Shown piece by piece: positions 33,259 through 41,657 of a DNA stretch of 64,000 nucleotides. The notes below the pieces were generated by a model. The model was not told the origin of the DNA. It made no database searches and saw only the letters and a program-made list of their open reading frames with translations. This DNA comes from Candidatus Flexifilum affinis (GTDB lineage: Bacteria > Chloroflexota > Anaerolineae > Aggregatilineales > Phototrophicaceae): contig JADJPJ010000084.1 of assembly GCA_016713325.1 (NCBI GenBank), positions 62,001 through 126,000 on the forward strand, in the 5' to 3' direction. Each line of letters begins with the position of its first letter. The first letter of the stretch is position 1. A program made the translations under genes and the position numbers.

Positions 33259-36200
33259 CTACAGGGGGTCGACCGCCACCATCACCGTGGAGGAATCCAC
33301 CTGCGCTTCCAGCAGATCGCTCACGATTGCATCCAGGTCCGCGCCCGCGTAGGTGGCTTTCGCGGCGGCCAGCGCTTCGACTCCCAGGACAGCACGAAGT
33401 CGTTCCAGGAGTGGCAGCAGCCAGAACTGCACCGTCTCGGCATCCGCCGCCGGGTAGGTCTCGGCGAACCCCGCCAGAGCCGCGCTGCGCGTGTGGGCGC
33501 CTTGCGCCTCGAAGACCTGCGCGCTGCGGATCACCAGTTCAGTCAGCGCCCGCTCGGCCCCGATCTGTCTGGCCAGCGCAAGCCCCTGGTGGATCGTCTT
33601 CCAGGCGGCCTTGAAGTTGCGCAGCATGATCTGCGGGGCGGCCAGCCCGGCCAGCGTGTCCGCTTCGCCATAGCGGTTGCCGGTCTCGCGGAAGGCGCGC
33701 AGTCCCTGCTCCATGAAATCGCAGGCCGACTCCCAGTCGCGCTGGTAGGTTGCCACACCGCCCAGGTTGGACAGGCACAGCGCCACCCCATAGCGATCGC
33801 CAATGTCGCGGAAGGCGCTCAGCGCCTGCTCGAAACAGCGCCGCGTCGTCGTCCAGTCCTGCTCGTAGGCCGCCAGAATGGCCAGATTGGTCAGCGATGC
33901 GGCCACCTGCTGCCGGTCGCCCACGGACTCGTAAAGATTGAGCGCGTTGGTGAAGCAGCGCCGCGCCAGCGCCCAATCGCCCTGCCGGTAGGTGGCATTG
34001 CCCAGTGTATTCAGGCTGCTGGCGATCGCCTCGCGATCGCCATAGGCGGTGGCCAGCGCCAGCGCCCGCTCGGCATCGGACTTTGCCTCGGCGAACGCGC
34101 CGCGCTGCCACTTGACGCGGCTGAGGCCGTTGAGCATGACGATGCGCATCCGGGGCTGCTCCGCCGCGGCCAACCCTTCGACATAGCTGGCGTGGGCCTC
34201 TTCGAGCGCGCCCATGTGCCCGTGAGCGCGGCCTCGATACTGGATCAGCTCCAGCCGGGTTTCGATCAGCTCCGGCTGATCCTTGGTGAGCGCCAGCCCC
34301 TGGGCGATCCACTTCAGCGCCCGGCCGTATTCGCCCGTCAGGTTGATCAGGATGTCGACCGTGCGCAGCAGGGAGGGCAGCGCGCGTTTGGGCTCACCGG
34401 CTCCCAGCCACTGCTCGGCCAGCCGCTCGTTGTAGGCGGCGTTGTCGGGGTACACCGTCTCGATGGCCTGGGCCACCACCCGGTGCAGCGCCGCGCGGTC
34501 GTCGGGGGTGAGTTCGGCGATCAGCGCCTCGCGCAGCTTCTCATGGCTGAAGCGCCAGACGTCGTCCACGCGCTGGAGCACGCTGGCATTGACGCACACC
34601 GTCAGCCATCGCTCCCACTCGTCCATCGTCGACTTGCTCGCGGTCACCAGCAGCTTGAGGTCGATGTGCACCCCGGCGATGGCGGCCAGATTCAGACCGG
34701 GCTGCGCCCAGATCGGCACGCGCGCCAGCCGCCGTTCGACGATGGTCTTGACGCCCTCGGTGAAGATAGACATGGGCAGAGTTCGTTCGCCGATGGCTCC
34801 CAGCGATCCGGCCTCTTCGGCCAGTGCCCGGACGATTTCCACCATGAAGAAGACGTTGCCGCCGCTTTCGCTGTTGAGCAGGTCGATCACCCTCGGCTTC
34901 TGCCCGGCCGTACCGAGCATCGCCCTGCTGAGCGCGGCGATCGCCGTCTCGTCCAGTCGGGCCAGGGGCAGATGAGTCATCTCCGGCAGGCGCTCGGGAA
35001 GCTGCGGCATTTCCTCAGTGCGGTAGCAGCCGACGATCAGCCAGGGCTGTTCCGTGACGAAGTGCAGAAGCTGGCGCAGCGGGTCCAGGCTTTCGTCGGC
35101 CCAGTGCAGATCTTCGAGGATGAGCAGGATGGGCTGGCCCTGCTGCTTGAAGACATCCACGATGGTCATGACCAGGCGCTGCTGCGCGCTGCTGCCGGTC
35201 ATCTCCGGTGGCTCCGGCACGGCCCGACCGATCAACTGGGCGATGTCCGGCACGATCGCCTTGAGCACGCCCGCTTCGAAGTCGCTCAGCGTCGTGGTCA
35301 GCGCCAGCCGCCGCATGACCTCGCGCCAGTACTGGAAGGGCAGCGAACCTTCTGCTACGCCATGCCCACGCAGCACCAGCGCGCCTTCGATCATCGCGTG
35401 AATGCGCAGCTCGTCGAGCAGGCGCGACTTGCCGACGCCGCTTTCACCGCCGATCAGCCAGCCGCTGCCGCGCCCTGCCCGCGCTTCGGCCAGCCCCGCT
35501 CTCAGCCTGCCCAGCTCGACAGCCCGACCGGTGAACGGGGGCATTTGCAGGAAGCTCTCGCGAACTTCCTTGCTCTCCTGCACGATCGAGAAGTCTTCCA
35601 CGGCGGATTGCAGCGCCTGGATGGCCGCCTCGGCGCTCTGCGGACGGAGGGCCGGGCTTTTCTGCAACAGCTTGCCGATCAGCGCCGCCAGACCGCTCAC
35701 ATCCGGCTCGGACGGTTGGATTGGCAGGATCGGCCGCGTATCGGTCAGTGGCAGCGGCTCGACGACCGGCAGAGTAGGCGGGTCCCTGGGCGTATCGCTC
35801 TCCAGCATCGGTCTGCGCCCCTGGGCGGACAGGTGCGTCGTGTTCTCGTTGTTGGACGACGGGGCGCTGGAGTCGCCGTTCCTGGCCCGCAGCGACAGCA
35901 GTTTGAGATCCGGCGTTTTGTAGAGAATGCTGCGCACCAGTTCGCTGATGTCTTCGGCGCGGAATGGATGCACGCCGCTGATCAGCTCGTAGGTGATCAT
36001 GCCGACCGCGTAGAGATCGCTGAGCGCACTGGCGGTGGAGTCGGACAGCAGTTCCGGGGCCATGTAGTCCAGGGTGCCGGCCGTGCTGCTTGGCTGATCG
36101 CCGGAGATAGCCAGTCCGAAGTCGAGCACTTTCACCTGCCCGGTCGTCGTGACCAGGACGTTGCGTGGCTTGAGATCGCGGTGGACGATGCCGCGCCGGT

Positions 36201-36600
36201 GCAGATAGGCCAGCGCCAGCAGCGTTTCCCCCAGCAGGCGCAGCTTTTCCGCCAGCGGCTGGCCCCGCCCAGCTTCGAGAATGGTGCGGGCGTTTTCCAC
36301 CAGGGTCATGGTGTAGTAGGGTTGGCGTTCGGCGTCGAAGCCGTAGTCGAGGACCGTAATGATGTTCGGGTGACGCAGCCCGGCCAGCACCTGGAACTCA
36401 CGCGACAGCACGACCGCCAGGCTGTCCGAACTGCCATTGATGGAGAAGGCGCCCTGCATCTGCACGCGTTTCAACGCCACTGGGCCGCCGGTGAGCCGGT
36501 CGGTCGCGCGGTAGACGACGCCCATGCCACCTGCGCCCAGCTTTTCATGGAGCAGGTAGCGGCCATCGAGGATGAAGTCTTGTGATTGCGAGTCCAACAT
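33259..36600 (-). CDS. Ser/Thr protein kinase fused to AAA ATPase and TPR domain (paralogue 2)
   Basis: About 1,113 residues with the same plan as its neighbour. The kinase has LGAGGMGVVYRA, VALKRV, a standard HRDLKPRNVLV loop and DFGLAIS. A Ser/Thr/Pro-rich linker follows (about residues 265-340), then an AAA/STAND ATPase with GGESGVGKSRLL and ILLILEDLHWA, then TPRs (NTLGNATYRQGDWALARRCF, SLTNLAILAAYEQDWTTTRR). The ATG at 36600 follows GAAGAGA and opens directly into the kinase; codons upstream to 36681 are not typical. Probably transcribed separately from paralogue 1, given about 600 bp and a hairpin array between the starts and stops. Targets are unknown. Confidence 0.93.
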   Translation of the reverse strand: MLDSQSQDFILDGRYLLHEKLGAGGMGVVYRATDRLTGGPVALKRVQMQGAFSINGSSDSLAVVLSREFQVLAGLRHPNIITVLDYGFDAERQPYYTMTLVENARTILEAGRGQPLAEKLRLLGETLLALAYLHRRGIVHRDLKPRNVLVTTTGQVKVLDFGLAISGDQPSSTAGTLDYMAPELLSDSTASALSDLYAVGMITYELISGVHPFRAEDISELVRSILYKTPDLKLLSLRARNGDSSAPSSNNENTTHLSAQGRRPMLESDTPRDPPTLPVVEPLPLTDTRPILPIQPSEPDVSGLAALIGKLLQKSPALRPQSAEAAIQALQSAVEDFSIVQESKEVRESFLQMPPFTGRAVELGRLRAGLAEARAGRGSGWLIGGESGVGKSRLLDELRIHAMIEGALVLRGHGVAEGSLPFQYWREVMRRLALTTTLSDFEAGVLKAIVPDIAQLIGRAVPEPPEMTGSSAQQRLVMTIVDVFKQQGQPILLILEDLHWADESLDPLRQLLHFVTEQPWLIVGCYRTEEMPQLPERLPEMTHLPLARLDETAIAALSRAMLGTAGQKPRVIDLLNSESGGNVFFMVEIVRALAEEAGSLGAIGERTLPMSIFTEGVKTIVERRLARVPIWAQPGLNLAAIAGVHIDLKLLVTASKSTMDEWERWLTVCVNASVLQRVDDVWRFSHEKLREALIAELTPDDRAALHRVVAQAIETVYPDNAAYNERLAEQWLGAGEPKRALPSLLRTVDILINLTGEYGRALKWIAQGLALTKDQPELIETRLELIQYRGRAHGHMGALEEAHASYVEGLAAAEQPRMRIVMLNGLSRVKWQRGAFAEAKSDAERALALATAYGDREAIASSLNTLGNATYRQGDWALARRCFTNALNLYESVGDRQQVAASLTNLAILAAYEQDWTTTRRCFEQALSAFRDIGDRYGVALCLSNLGGVATYQRDWESACDFMEQGLRAFRETGNRYGEADTLAGLAAPQIMLRNFKAAWKTIHQGLALARQIGAERALTELVIRSAQVFEAQGAHTRSAALAGFAETYPAADAETVQFWLLPLLERLRAVLGVEALAAAKATYAGADLDAIVSDLLEAQVDSSTVMVAVDPL

Positions 36601-36679
36601 TCTCTTCGCAGGTCTTTCATCGATCGGCGTTGACTCTACATGACAATCGAGCCGAAAACCAACCGTTTTTTGGGGATGC

Positions 36680-36715
36680 AAAAACCCCCCGCCATGAAGC
36701 TGGCGAGGGGTTTTT
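36680..36715 (-). terminator. Terminator downstream of the ammonium transporter
   Basis: AAAAACCCC.CCGCC pairs with GGCG.GGGGTTTTT around an ATGAAGCT loop. It is T-rich on both strands, so it may work in both directions. It lies 93 bp beyond the amt stop and upstream of the second kinase gene. Confidence 0.8.
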
Positions 36716-36807
36716 CAGGATGTGAGAAAGGATTATGCCGATGTTAGCTGGTGTCGGGTGGGTAGTGGCAAACGCTGTTTGCACGCCCGCTTCACATGTT
36801 GAATGCT

Positions 36808-38268
36808 CTAGTCGCCGGCTGCCGGGGCGGTGTTGGGCTTGAGAGCCGTTCCGCCGCCAGTGATCGCCGGGGCATCATCCGGGTGGGGCAGTACATCCGG
36901 CCAGATGCTGGCGCCGTGCTCGTAGAAGTCGATGCCGATGACGTCAGCCTTCTTGTTGACGCGCAGGCGGTTGACGACCTTGAGCGCGCCGAACATCAGG
37001 ACCGAGGTAGCTGCGACCCAGACGATAGTCGAGAGGGAGCCGATGGCCTGCGTGATCAGGATGTCGGCACTGCCGCCTGCGACCAGCATGCCGCCCTTGC
37101 CGGCATGCGCGCCGAAGGTGGTCAGAACTGGCTCGGCGAACAGGCCGATGGCCACGATGCCGAAGATGCCGCATGCGCCGTGGACGGCGAAGGCGCCAAC
37201 CGCATCGTCAATCTTGAGCGATTCGATGAAATCCGCGGCCAGCAGCATGAGCACACCGCCGATCAGGCCGATGATGATGGCAGCCAATGGCGAGACAAAC
37301 GCACAGCCCGCGGTGATGGCGACCAGGCCGGCCAGTGAACCGTTCAGGCAGGTCAGCAGATCCCATTTGCCGGTGCGGAAATACTGGAAGATGATCGCCG
37401 ACATCGTGCCGGCGGCAGCGCCCAACGTGGTGTTGAGGGTGACGACGCCTATCAGCCCGCCTTGGCCGTACGCGCCGAGGGTCGAACCGGGGTTGAAGCC
37501 GTACCAGCCGAACCACAGGATCATTGTGCCGATGGTCGCCAGACCGAGGTTATGTGGACGAGGCATCTTGCCCCACACGCGGCCCGGACGGGGTCCAAGC
37601 AGGATGGCGCCGACCAGGGCGATCACGCCTCCGACAGTGTGGACGACGTTGGAACCGGCGAAGTCATAGAAACCCTGTTGTGCCAGCCAGCCGCCGCCCC
37701 AGACCCAGTGGACGACCACGGGATAGATGACCACGGCGATGACCGCGCTGTATATCAGGTCGCCGACGAAGTCGGTGCGTTCGGCCATCGCGCCGGTGGT
37801 GATGGTGCTGGCGGTGGCCGCGAAGGCGAACTGGAAGAAAAACATGGTCAGGATGCTGATGTTGTAGGGAGCGAACGTCTGGTTCATGACGTCGAGGCCG
37901 GGAGCGAACAGAGACGTGCCAAACAACCCGCTGCCATTGTCGACGCCAAAAGCGACGCCAAAGCCGACCACCCACCAGCAGATGGCCGTCAGGCCAGCGT
38001 CGATGAAGTTCTCCAGCAGGGCGTTGACGGTGCCTGTCTGGCGAATAATGCCCGTTTCCAGCATGGCAAAACCGGTTTGCATGAAGAAGACAAGGAAGCC
38101 TGTCAGCAGGACCCAGGTAGTATCAATGGAGATCTTGACAGTCATAAAGTCTTCGGCGGTCGGCAAGCCATCCTGGGCAAATGCTGAGGTAGTCCCAAGT
38201 GCCGCCAGAAGTACAGTAGAAATCGCCAAGGCAAGAAGACGTCGCCAAGCTCGGTTCGTTTTCTTCAT
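36808..38268 (-). CDS. amt: Ammonium transporter (Amt family) with signal peptide
   Basis: 486 residues. A cleavable signal peptide (LLALAISTVLLAALGTTSAFA) is followed by 11 membrane helices with Amt landmarks: WVLLTGFLVFFMQTGFAMLE, the first pore His in VVVHWVWGGGWL and the second in AFAVHGACGIFG. It conducts NH3/NH4+ into the cell. The C-terminal tail is cytoplasmic and ends with a Pro/Ala-rich extension. No glnK/PII gene is adjacent, which is unusual for amt. A strong terminator follows at 36680-36715. The upstream region carries repeated GTGAC boxes that could be operators. Confidence 0.95.
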   Translation of the reverse strand: MKKTNRAWRRLLALAISTVLLAALGTTSAFAQDGLPTAEDFMTVKISIDTTWVLLTGFLVFFMQTGFAMLETGIIRQTGTVNALLENFIDAGLTAICWWVVGFGVAFGVDNGSGLFGTSLFAPGLDVMNQTFAPYNISILTMFFFQFAFAATASTITTGAMAERTDFVGDLIYSAVIAVVIYPVVVHWVWGGGWLAQQGFYDFAGSNVVHTVGGVIALVGAILLGPRPGRVWGKMPRPHNLGLATIGTMILWFGWYGFNPGSTLGAYGQGGLIGVVTLNTTLGAAAGTMSAIIFQYFRTGKWDLLTCLNGSLAGLVAITAGCAFVSPLAAIIIGLIGGVLMLLAADFIESLKIDDAVGAFAVHGACGIFGIVAIGLFAEPVLTTFGAHAGKGGMLVAGGSADILITQAIGSLSTIVWVAATSVLMFGALKVVNRLRVNKKADVIGIDFYEHGASIWPDVLPHPDDAPAITGGGTALKPNTAPAAGD

Positions 38269-38365
38269 GTCTTCCCTCCAAATAGTGGATCTTGACGAAA
38301 CAGCTCGTCAACGGACCGCACTGTCATGCTGTATGGTGAGAAGATACAAGACGGAGCAGGCTTAA

Positions 38366-38517
38366 GTGACAGTCAATGTGACGAATTCTGTCGGCATTTT
38401 CCGTCTATTTGTGACATCTCCATCACAGTCGTGGCAATATGCATAAACTCTCCCGTGCTCGTGATCGGCGGAAAAACCCCGTGAATGCTATGAATGCAGT
38501 AAATTGCACAGTGCAAT
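38366..38517. promoter_or_regulatory. Possible operator region upstream of amt
   Basis: GTGAC occurs at 38366, 38378 and 38411, the last forming TGTGA-N8-TCACA (38410-38427). A 15-bp perfect palindrome, ATTGCACAGTGCAAT, lies at 38503-38517. The spacing does not fit Crp (N6) or NtcA boxes. A nitrogen-responsive regulator is a guess. Confidence 0.3.
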
Positions 38518-38569
38518 CTGTACAATCTGTATCGCAAACGCACAAGGCTTTATCAGGGCTTCATCAAAG

Positions 38570-38896
38570 TCACGTCAAGCCGAATACCGCCCGGTAGATC
38601 AGGAAGAAGGCCATGCCCAGGACGATGGTCAGCAGCAGGTTGCGGGTGCGCCAGGCCAGCAGCGCGCTGACCACACCGGCGACCAGATAGCTGTTTTGCA
38701 GGCTTATGGAGAGCGTTTCGCCGTCTGGGAAGAGCATGGCCGGCACAATGATCGCCGACAACACTGCCGGCGGAACATAGCGCAGTGCCTTGAAGACGCG
38801 TTCCGGCATGGGCAGCCGGCCGACCAGCGCCATTGTTCCGTAGCGAACGCCGAATGTGACGACCATCATGCCGAAGATCAGCAGCCATTCGTTCAT
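38570..38896 (-). CDS. azlD: AzlD-type branched-chain amino acid exporter subunit
   Basis: 108 residues with about four membrane helices. The family pattern is clear: [39 protein letters not shown] and [18 protein letters not shown]. AzlD pairs with AzlC to export branched-chain amino acids and analogues. The ATG overlaps the azlC stop in an ATGA arrangement, which couples translation; that overlap exists only because azlC is extended by a repeat (see azlC). Last gene of the three-gene operon. Confidence 0.93.
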   Translation of the reverse strand: MNEWLLIFGMMVVTFGVRYGTMALVGRLPMPERVFKALRYVPPAVLSAIIVPAMLFPDGETLSISLQNSYLVAGVVSALLAWRTRNLLLTIVLGMAFFLIYRAVFGLT

Positions 38897-39699
38897 GGGA
38901 GGACCCTCTCTTCAACCTCACCCCCTGGCCCCCTCATGTGACTATGAACCTCACCCCCACTCGCTTCGCTCGTCTCCCCTTCTCCATTTGGAGAGGGGGC
39001 AAGGGGGTGAGGTTGACGGGACTCGACAATCACACCGGCGGTCACTCCGGCGAGCGCTGCCAGGATCAGCCCGAACTTGTAGGGCAGAGGGTTGGCGACG
39101 ACGGCCACGGCCGCGGCGACCACGACGGCGGCCAGCATGGGGCGGTTGACGATCAGCGGGACAACCATGGCGGTGAAGGTGACCACCAGGGCGAAATCCA
39201 GTCCCCAGCGCGTCGGGTCCGGGATGGCGCTGCCGGCGATGATGCCGACGCCTGTCCAGATCTGCCAGTTCACATACATGAATATGGCAGAGCCGAGATA
39301 GAACCAATGCTTATAGCGCGGATCATCCGGTTCGTTGTAGCGGTTGGCGACGACGACGAACGACTCGTCGGTCAGCCAGAAGGCCAGGGGGAGCAGCCAG
39401 CGCTGCGATAGATGGCGCACGTGCGGCGCCAGCGTCGCCGAATACAGGGCGTGGCGCAGGTTGATGACGAAGGTGGTCAGCACGATCACCGGCAGCGCTG
39501 CGCCCGATCCATACAGCGTGGTCGCGATGAACTGCGCCGAACCGGCGAAGACGAACAGCGACATCCCCTGTGCCGCCGCCGGCGAGAATCCATTCGACAC
39601 GGCCAGCGCCCCGAAAATGATGCCAAACGGGATGGCGCCCACTTCCACCGGGATGGTCGCGCGCATCCCGGCGATAAACTCCTGACGCGGTGTCGTCAT
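38893..39699 (-). CDS. azlC: AzlC-type branched-chain amino acid exporter, C-terminus extended by a repeat
   Basis: 268 residues. The first 225 or so are a typical AzlC ([54 protein letters not shown]), with membrane helices to [18 protein letters not shown]. The last 40 or so residues ([13 protein letters not shown] and after) are translated from a palindromic intergenic repeat (38948-39015), are hydrophilic, and do not belong to the family. The repeat has carried the stop codon to a point where it overlaps the azlD start. The azlC ATG overlaps the stop of the upstream PPOX gene as ATGA. Function is probably kept, as the tail follows the last helix. Confidence 0.92.
   Translation of the reverse strand: MTTPRQEFIAGMRATIPVEVGAIPFGIIFGALAVSNGFSPAAAQGMSLFVFAGSAQFIATTLYGSGAALPVIVLTTFVINLRHALYSATLAPHVRHLSQRWLLPLAFWLTDESFVVVANRYNEPDDPRYKHWFYLGSAIFMYVNWQIWTGVGIIAGSAIPDPTRWGLDFALVVTFTAMVVPLIVNRPMLAAVVVAAAVAVVANPLPYKFGLILAALAGVTAGVIVESRQPHPLAPSPNGEGETSEASGGEVHSHMRGPGGEVEERVLP
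38948..39015. repeat. Palindromic repeat (CCTCACCCC type) inside azlC
   Basis: Outer arms AACCTCACCCCC (38948-38959) and GGGGGTGAGGTT (39004-39015), with an inner CTCC.../GGAG stem around TTCTCCATTTGGAG. A further half-arm lies at 38915-38926. Same family as 59269-59336, 61426-61523 and 63547-63628. Confidence 0.8.
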
Positions 39700-40277
39700 G
39701 CCTCATCCGTCTTGTCGTATGGCCTGTCGTAGGGGTACAGGAAGGCGCCGGGGAAATCCTCTCCGACCTTCTTGCGCTTGCCGCTCCAGGACTCGATGTC
39801 GACGCAGAAGACCGAGGTGCGCGCCAGTTCGTCGGGCATGATCGGGCGGTAGTCGCGGCCCGGTTTCAGGTGTGGGAAGTACTTGTCGAGCAGAAGCTGG
39901 AGCGCTCGCTCCGCGTCTTCACCTTCGATGACTCGGCCGCGTCCGAAGACGACCACGCTGGAATACTCGACGCTGAACTCCAGGGCTTCGTCTGCCGGGA
40001 GCAGTCGCCCCATCTGGGTCGCCGTGAAGCTCACATGTTCGTCGCCTTCGACGTTGGCGCGGGTTCGTCCGACGCGGGCGGTGTGTGTGTAGAGGGCATG
40101 GCGGGCAGCATCATAGACGAACAGGTTGGAATTGACGAAGGGCTGCCCATCGTACACAGTCGCCAAAACGCCCATCGGTGCGCTGTTGAGAAATTCCTCA
40201 ATCCACGCCTCATCCTGGACGGCGCGATCGCTGCGACGGACGGCATTGACAGGCAGCGCCGCATAGTCTTTTGCCAT
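39696..40277 (-). CDS. Pyridoxamine 5'-phosphate oxidase-like flavin-binding protein
   Basis: 193 residues of the split-barrel fold: [38 protein letters not shown] and [20 protein letters not shown], as in FMN- or F420-binding PPOX/NimA-like proteins. The reaction is unknown; the close NimA-type pattern suggests flavin-dependent reduction of small molecules or a flavin-binding stress role. The ATG at 40277 fits the family start better than the upstream in-frame Met at 40328. First gene of the operon with azlC and azlD (ATGA overlap). Confidence 0.88.
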   Translation of the reverse strand: MAKDYAALPVNAVRRSDRAVQDEAWIEEFLNSAPMGVLATVYDGQPFVNSNLFVYDAARHALYTHTARVGRTRANVEGDEHVSFTATQMGRLLPADEALEFSVEYSSVVVFGRGRVIEGEDAERALQLLLDKYFPHLKPGRDYRPIMPDELARTSVFCVDIESWSGKRKKVGEDFPGAFLYPYDRPYDKTDEA

Positions 40278-40450
40278 GCTAAAGAACTCCCAGACAGTTT
40301 GTGTGTTATATCCAAAGAGACTATACATGCTTTCCAGTTGATGGTAGTGTCGCGTATAACCATTGCTCGGAGATAGACCAATGGATTGCGATGGACTTCC
40401 GCCGTGAATGGTTATCGGGGGGTCAGAAGTCTCGGGGATTGCCCAACGGG

Positions 40451-40564
40451 CTGCCCTGTCAATGGCAGGGTATTCGCTTCAAAGTCGATCGTGAGATCAT
40501 GTGGGCGCTACACCGCAGGGGCGCATCTCGATGCGTCCGACGTGACGCGCGGTTCACGAACCGC
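40451..40564. repeat. Intergenic hairpin array, copy 4 (different modules)
   Basis: Three hairpins in a row: CTGCC/GGCAG (40451-40468), CGCATC/GATGCG with loop TC (40522-40535) and GCGGTTC/GAACCGC with loop AC (40549-40564). No gene seen in 40329-40640 apart from a TAGAAT -10-like box at 40627-40632 for the next gene. Confidence 0.6.
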
Positions 40565-40640
40565 CTCTGCCACCGGCGATTTGAAGCGATGAGCCAGGGC
40601 GATTGCCAACCGGTCTGACTCTGCGATAGAATGATGATTG

Positions 40641-41657
40641 ATGGTGCGAACATTTGAGCCGACGAACATACACGCTGCCAAACTCGTCGATCTGCCGCTG
40701 GTCAGGCGGCTGACGGAAAACGGGATCATCCTGGACAGCGAACTCATCTGCACACGCGAGGCCATGGATACGCCCAATGTGTTGTTGTCCAGCATTCTGC
40801 CCCAACGGGGAGTGTACACGCTGGTGGGGCGGTCCGGACGGGACAAAGTGGTCGGGCAGTTCCGACTGCGAACCGATCACCCGCTGGCGCAGATGATTTT
40901 TGTCGCGCCTGCTCCTCAGGATGAGGTGCACAGCAGCTCCTGGCTGCATCTGCTGGACGCCGTCGCCGCTGAGGCGGGCAAGCGGGGTGCCCACATGCTG
41001 ATGGCCGAGGTCGATGAAGACAGCTCGCTCTTCACCACCCTGCGCACGGCCAACTTCGCCGTCTACGCACGGCAGGAGTTGTGGCGCTGGAATGGCGACT
41101 TCGACCGACTGTCGGCCGAACGCGTGCTGCTGACCGATGCCAAAGATGAGGACCCTGCCGAGATCCACTCCCTGTACAGCTCGGTGGTGCCGCCGCTGAT
41201 TCAGCCGGTCGCCGCTCCGTCGGAGGATGCTTCCGGCTGGGTGTACCGCCGTGATGGTCGGCTGCGGGCCTATATCGCCTATGCTGAGGGACGCTGCGGC
41301 GCGTACATCATGCCCTATGTCCATCCCGACATCGTAGGGCGTGAAGCCGAAGCGCTGCTGAGCTCGGTGCTGGCGCGGGCGAAAGCGGATCGTCAGCCGG
41401 TCTTCCTGTGTCTGCGGCGTTATCAGGAATGGCTGGAGACGGCCCTGGAGACGATCGGCTTTGAGCCGTTCAAGGATCAGGCGGTCATGGTGCGGCATAT
41501 CGCAGCCGGCGTTCGGCATGCGCAGTTTGTACAATCTGGCTTGGCGCTGGAGGCTATTTCCCAGGCAGTGCGCCCGCCGAGCCGTTCAAAAATGATTCCC
41601 ATGCCTTCAGGAGAACTGCCAAGGACTGTATGGAACGACGTATTACGGACGATATAG
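40641..41657 (+). CDS. GNAT-like acetyltransferase-fold protein
   Basis: About 338 residues that look like two GNAT-type halves: the first includes GRDKVVGQFRLRTDHPLAQM and a helix (LLDAVAAEAGKRGAHMLMAE), the second DGRLRAYIAYAEGRCGAYIM and LLSSVLARAKADRQPVFLCL. Acetyl-CoA-binding signatures are weak, so the activity is uncertain. The ATG at 40641 is close to a -10-like box, giving a very short or absent leader. Its last 28 bp overlap the start of the R3H/AAA gene, implying coupled expression and perhaps a joint role. Confidence 0.65.
   Translation: MVRTFEPTNIHAAKLVDLPLVRRLTENGIILDSELICTREAMDTPNVLLSSILPQRGVYTLVGRSGRDKVVGQFRLRTDHPLAQMIFVAPAPQDEVHSSSWLHLLDAVAAEAGKRGAHMLMAEVDEDSSLFTTLRTANFAVYARQELWRWNGDFDRLSAERVLLTDAKDEDPAEIHSLYSSVVPPLIQPVAAPSEDASGWVYRRDGRLRAYIAYAEGRCGAYIMPYVHPDIVGREAEALLSSVLARAKADRQPVFLCLRRYQEWLETALETIGFEPFKDQAVMVRHIAAGVRHAQFVQSGLALEAISQAVRPPSRSKMIPMPSGELPRTVWNDVLRTI

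Noticed and set aside
33133..36585. A 1,150-codon frame antisense to the second kinase gene
   Set aside because: The sense strand encodes a full kinase-AAA-TPR protein; the antisense product is His/Gln/Arg-rich with no domain.
38410..38427. Crp binding site upstream of amt
   Set aside because: The half-sites TGTGA and TCACA are separated by 8 rather than 6 bases.
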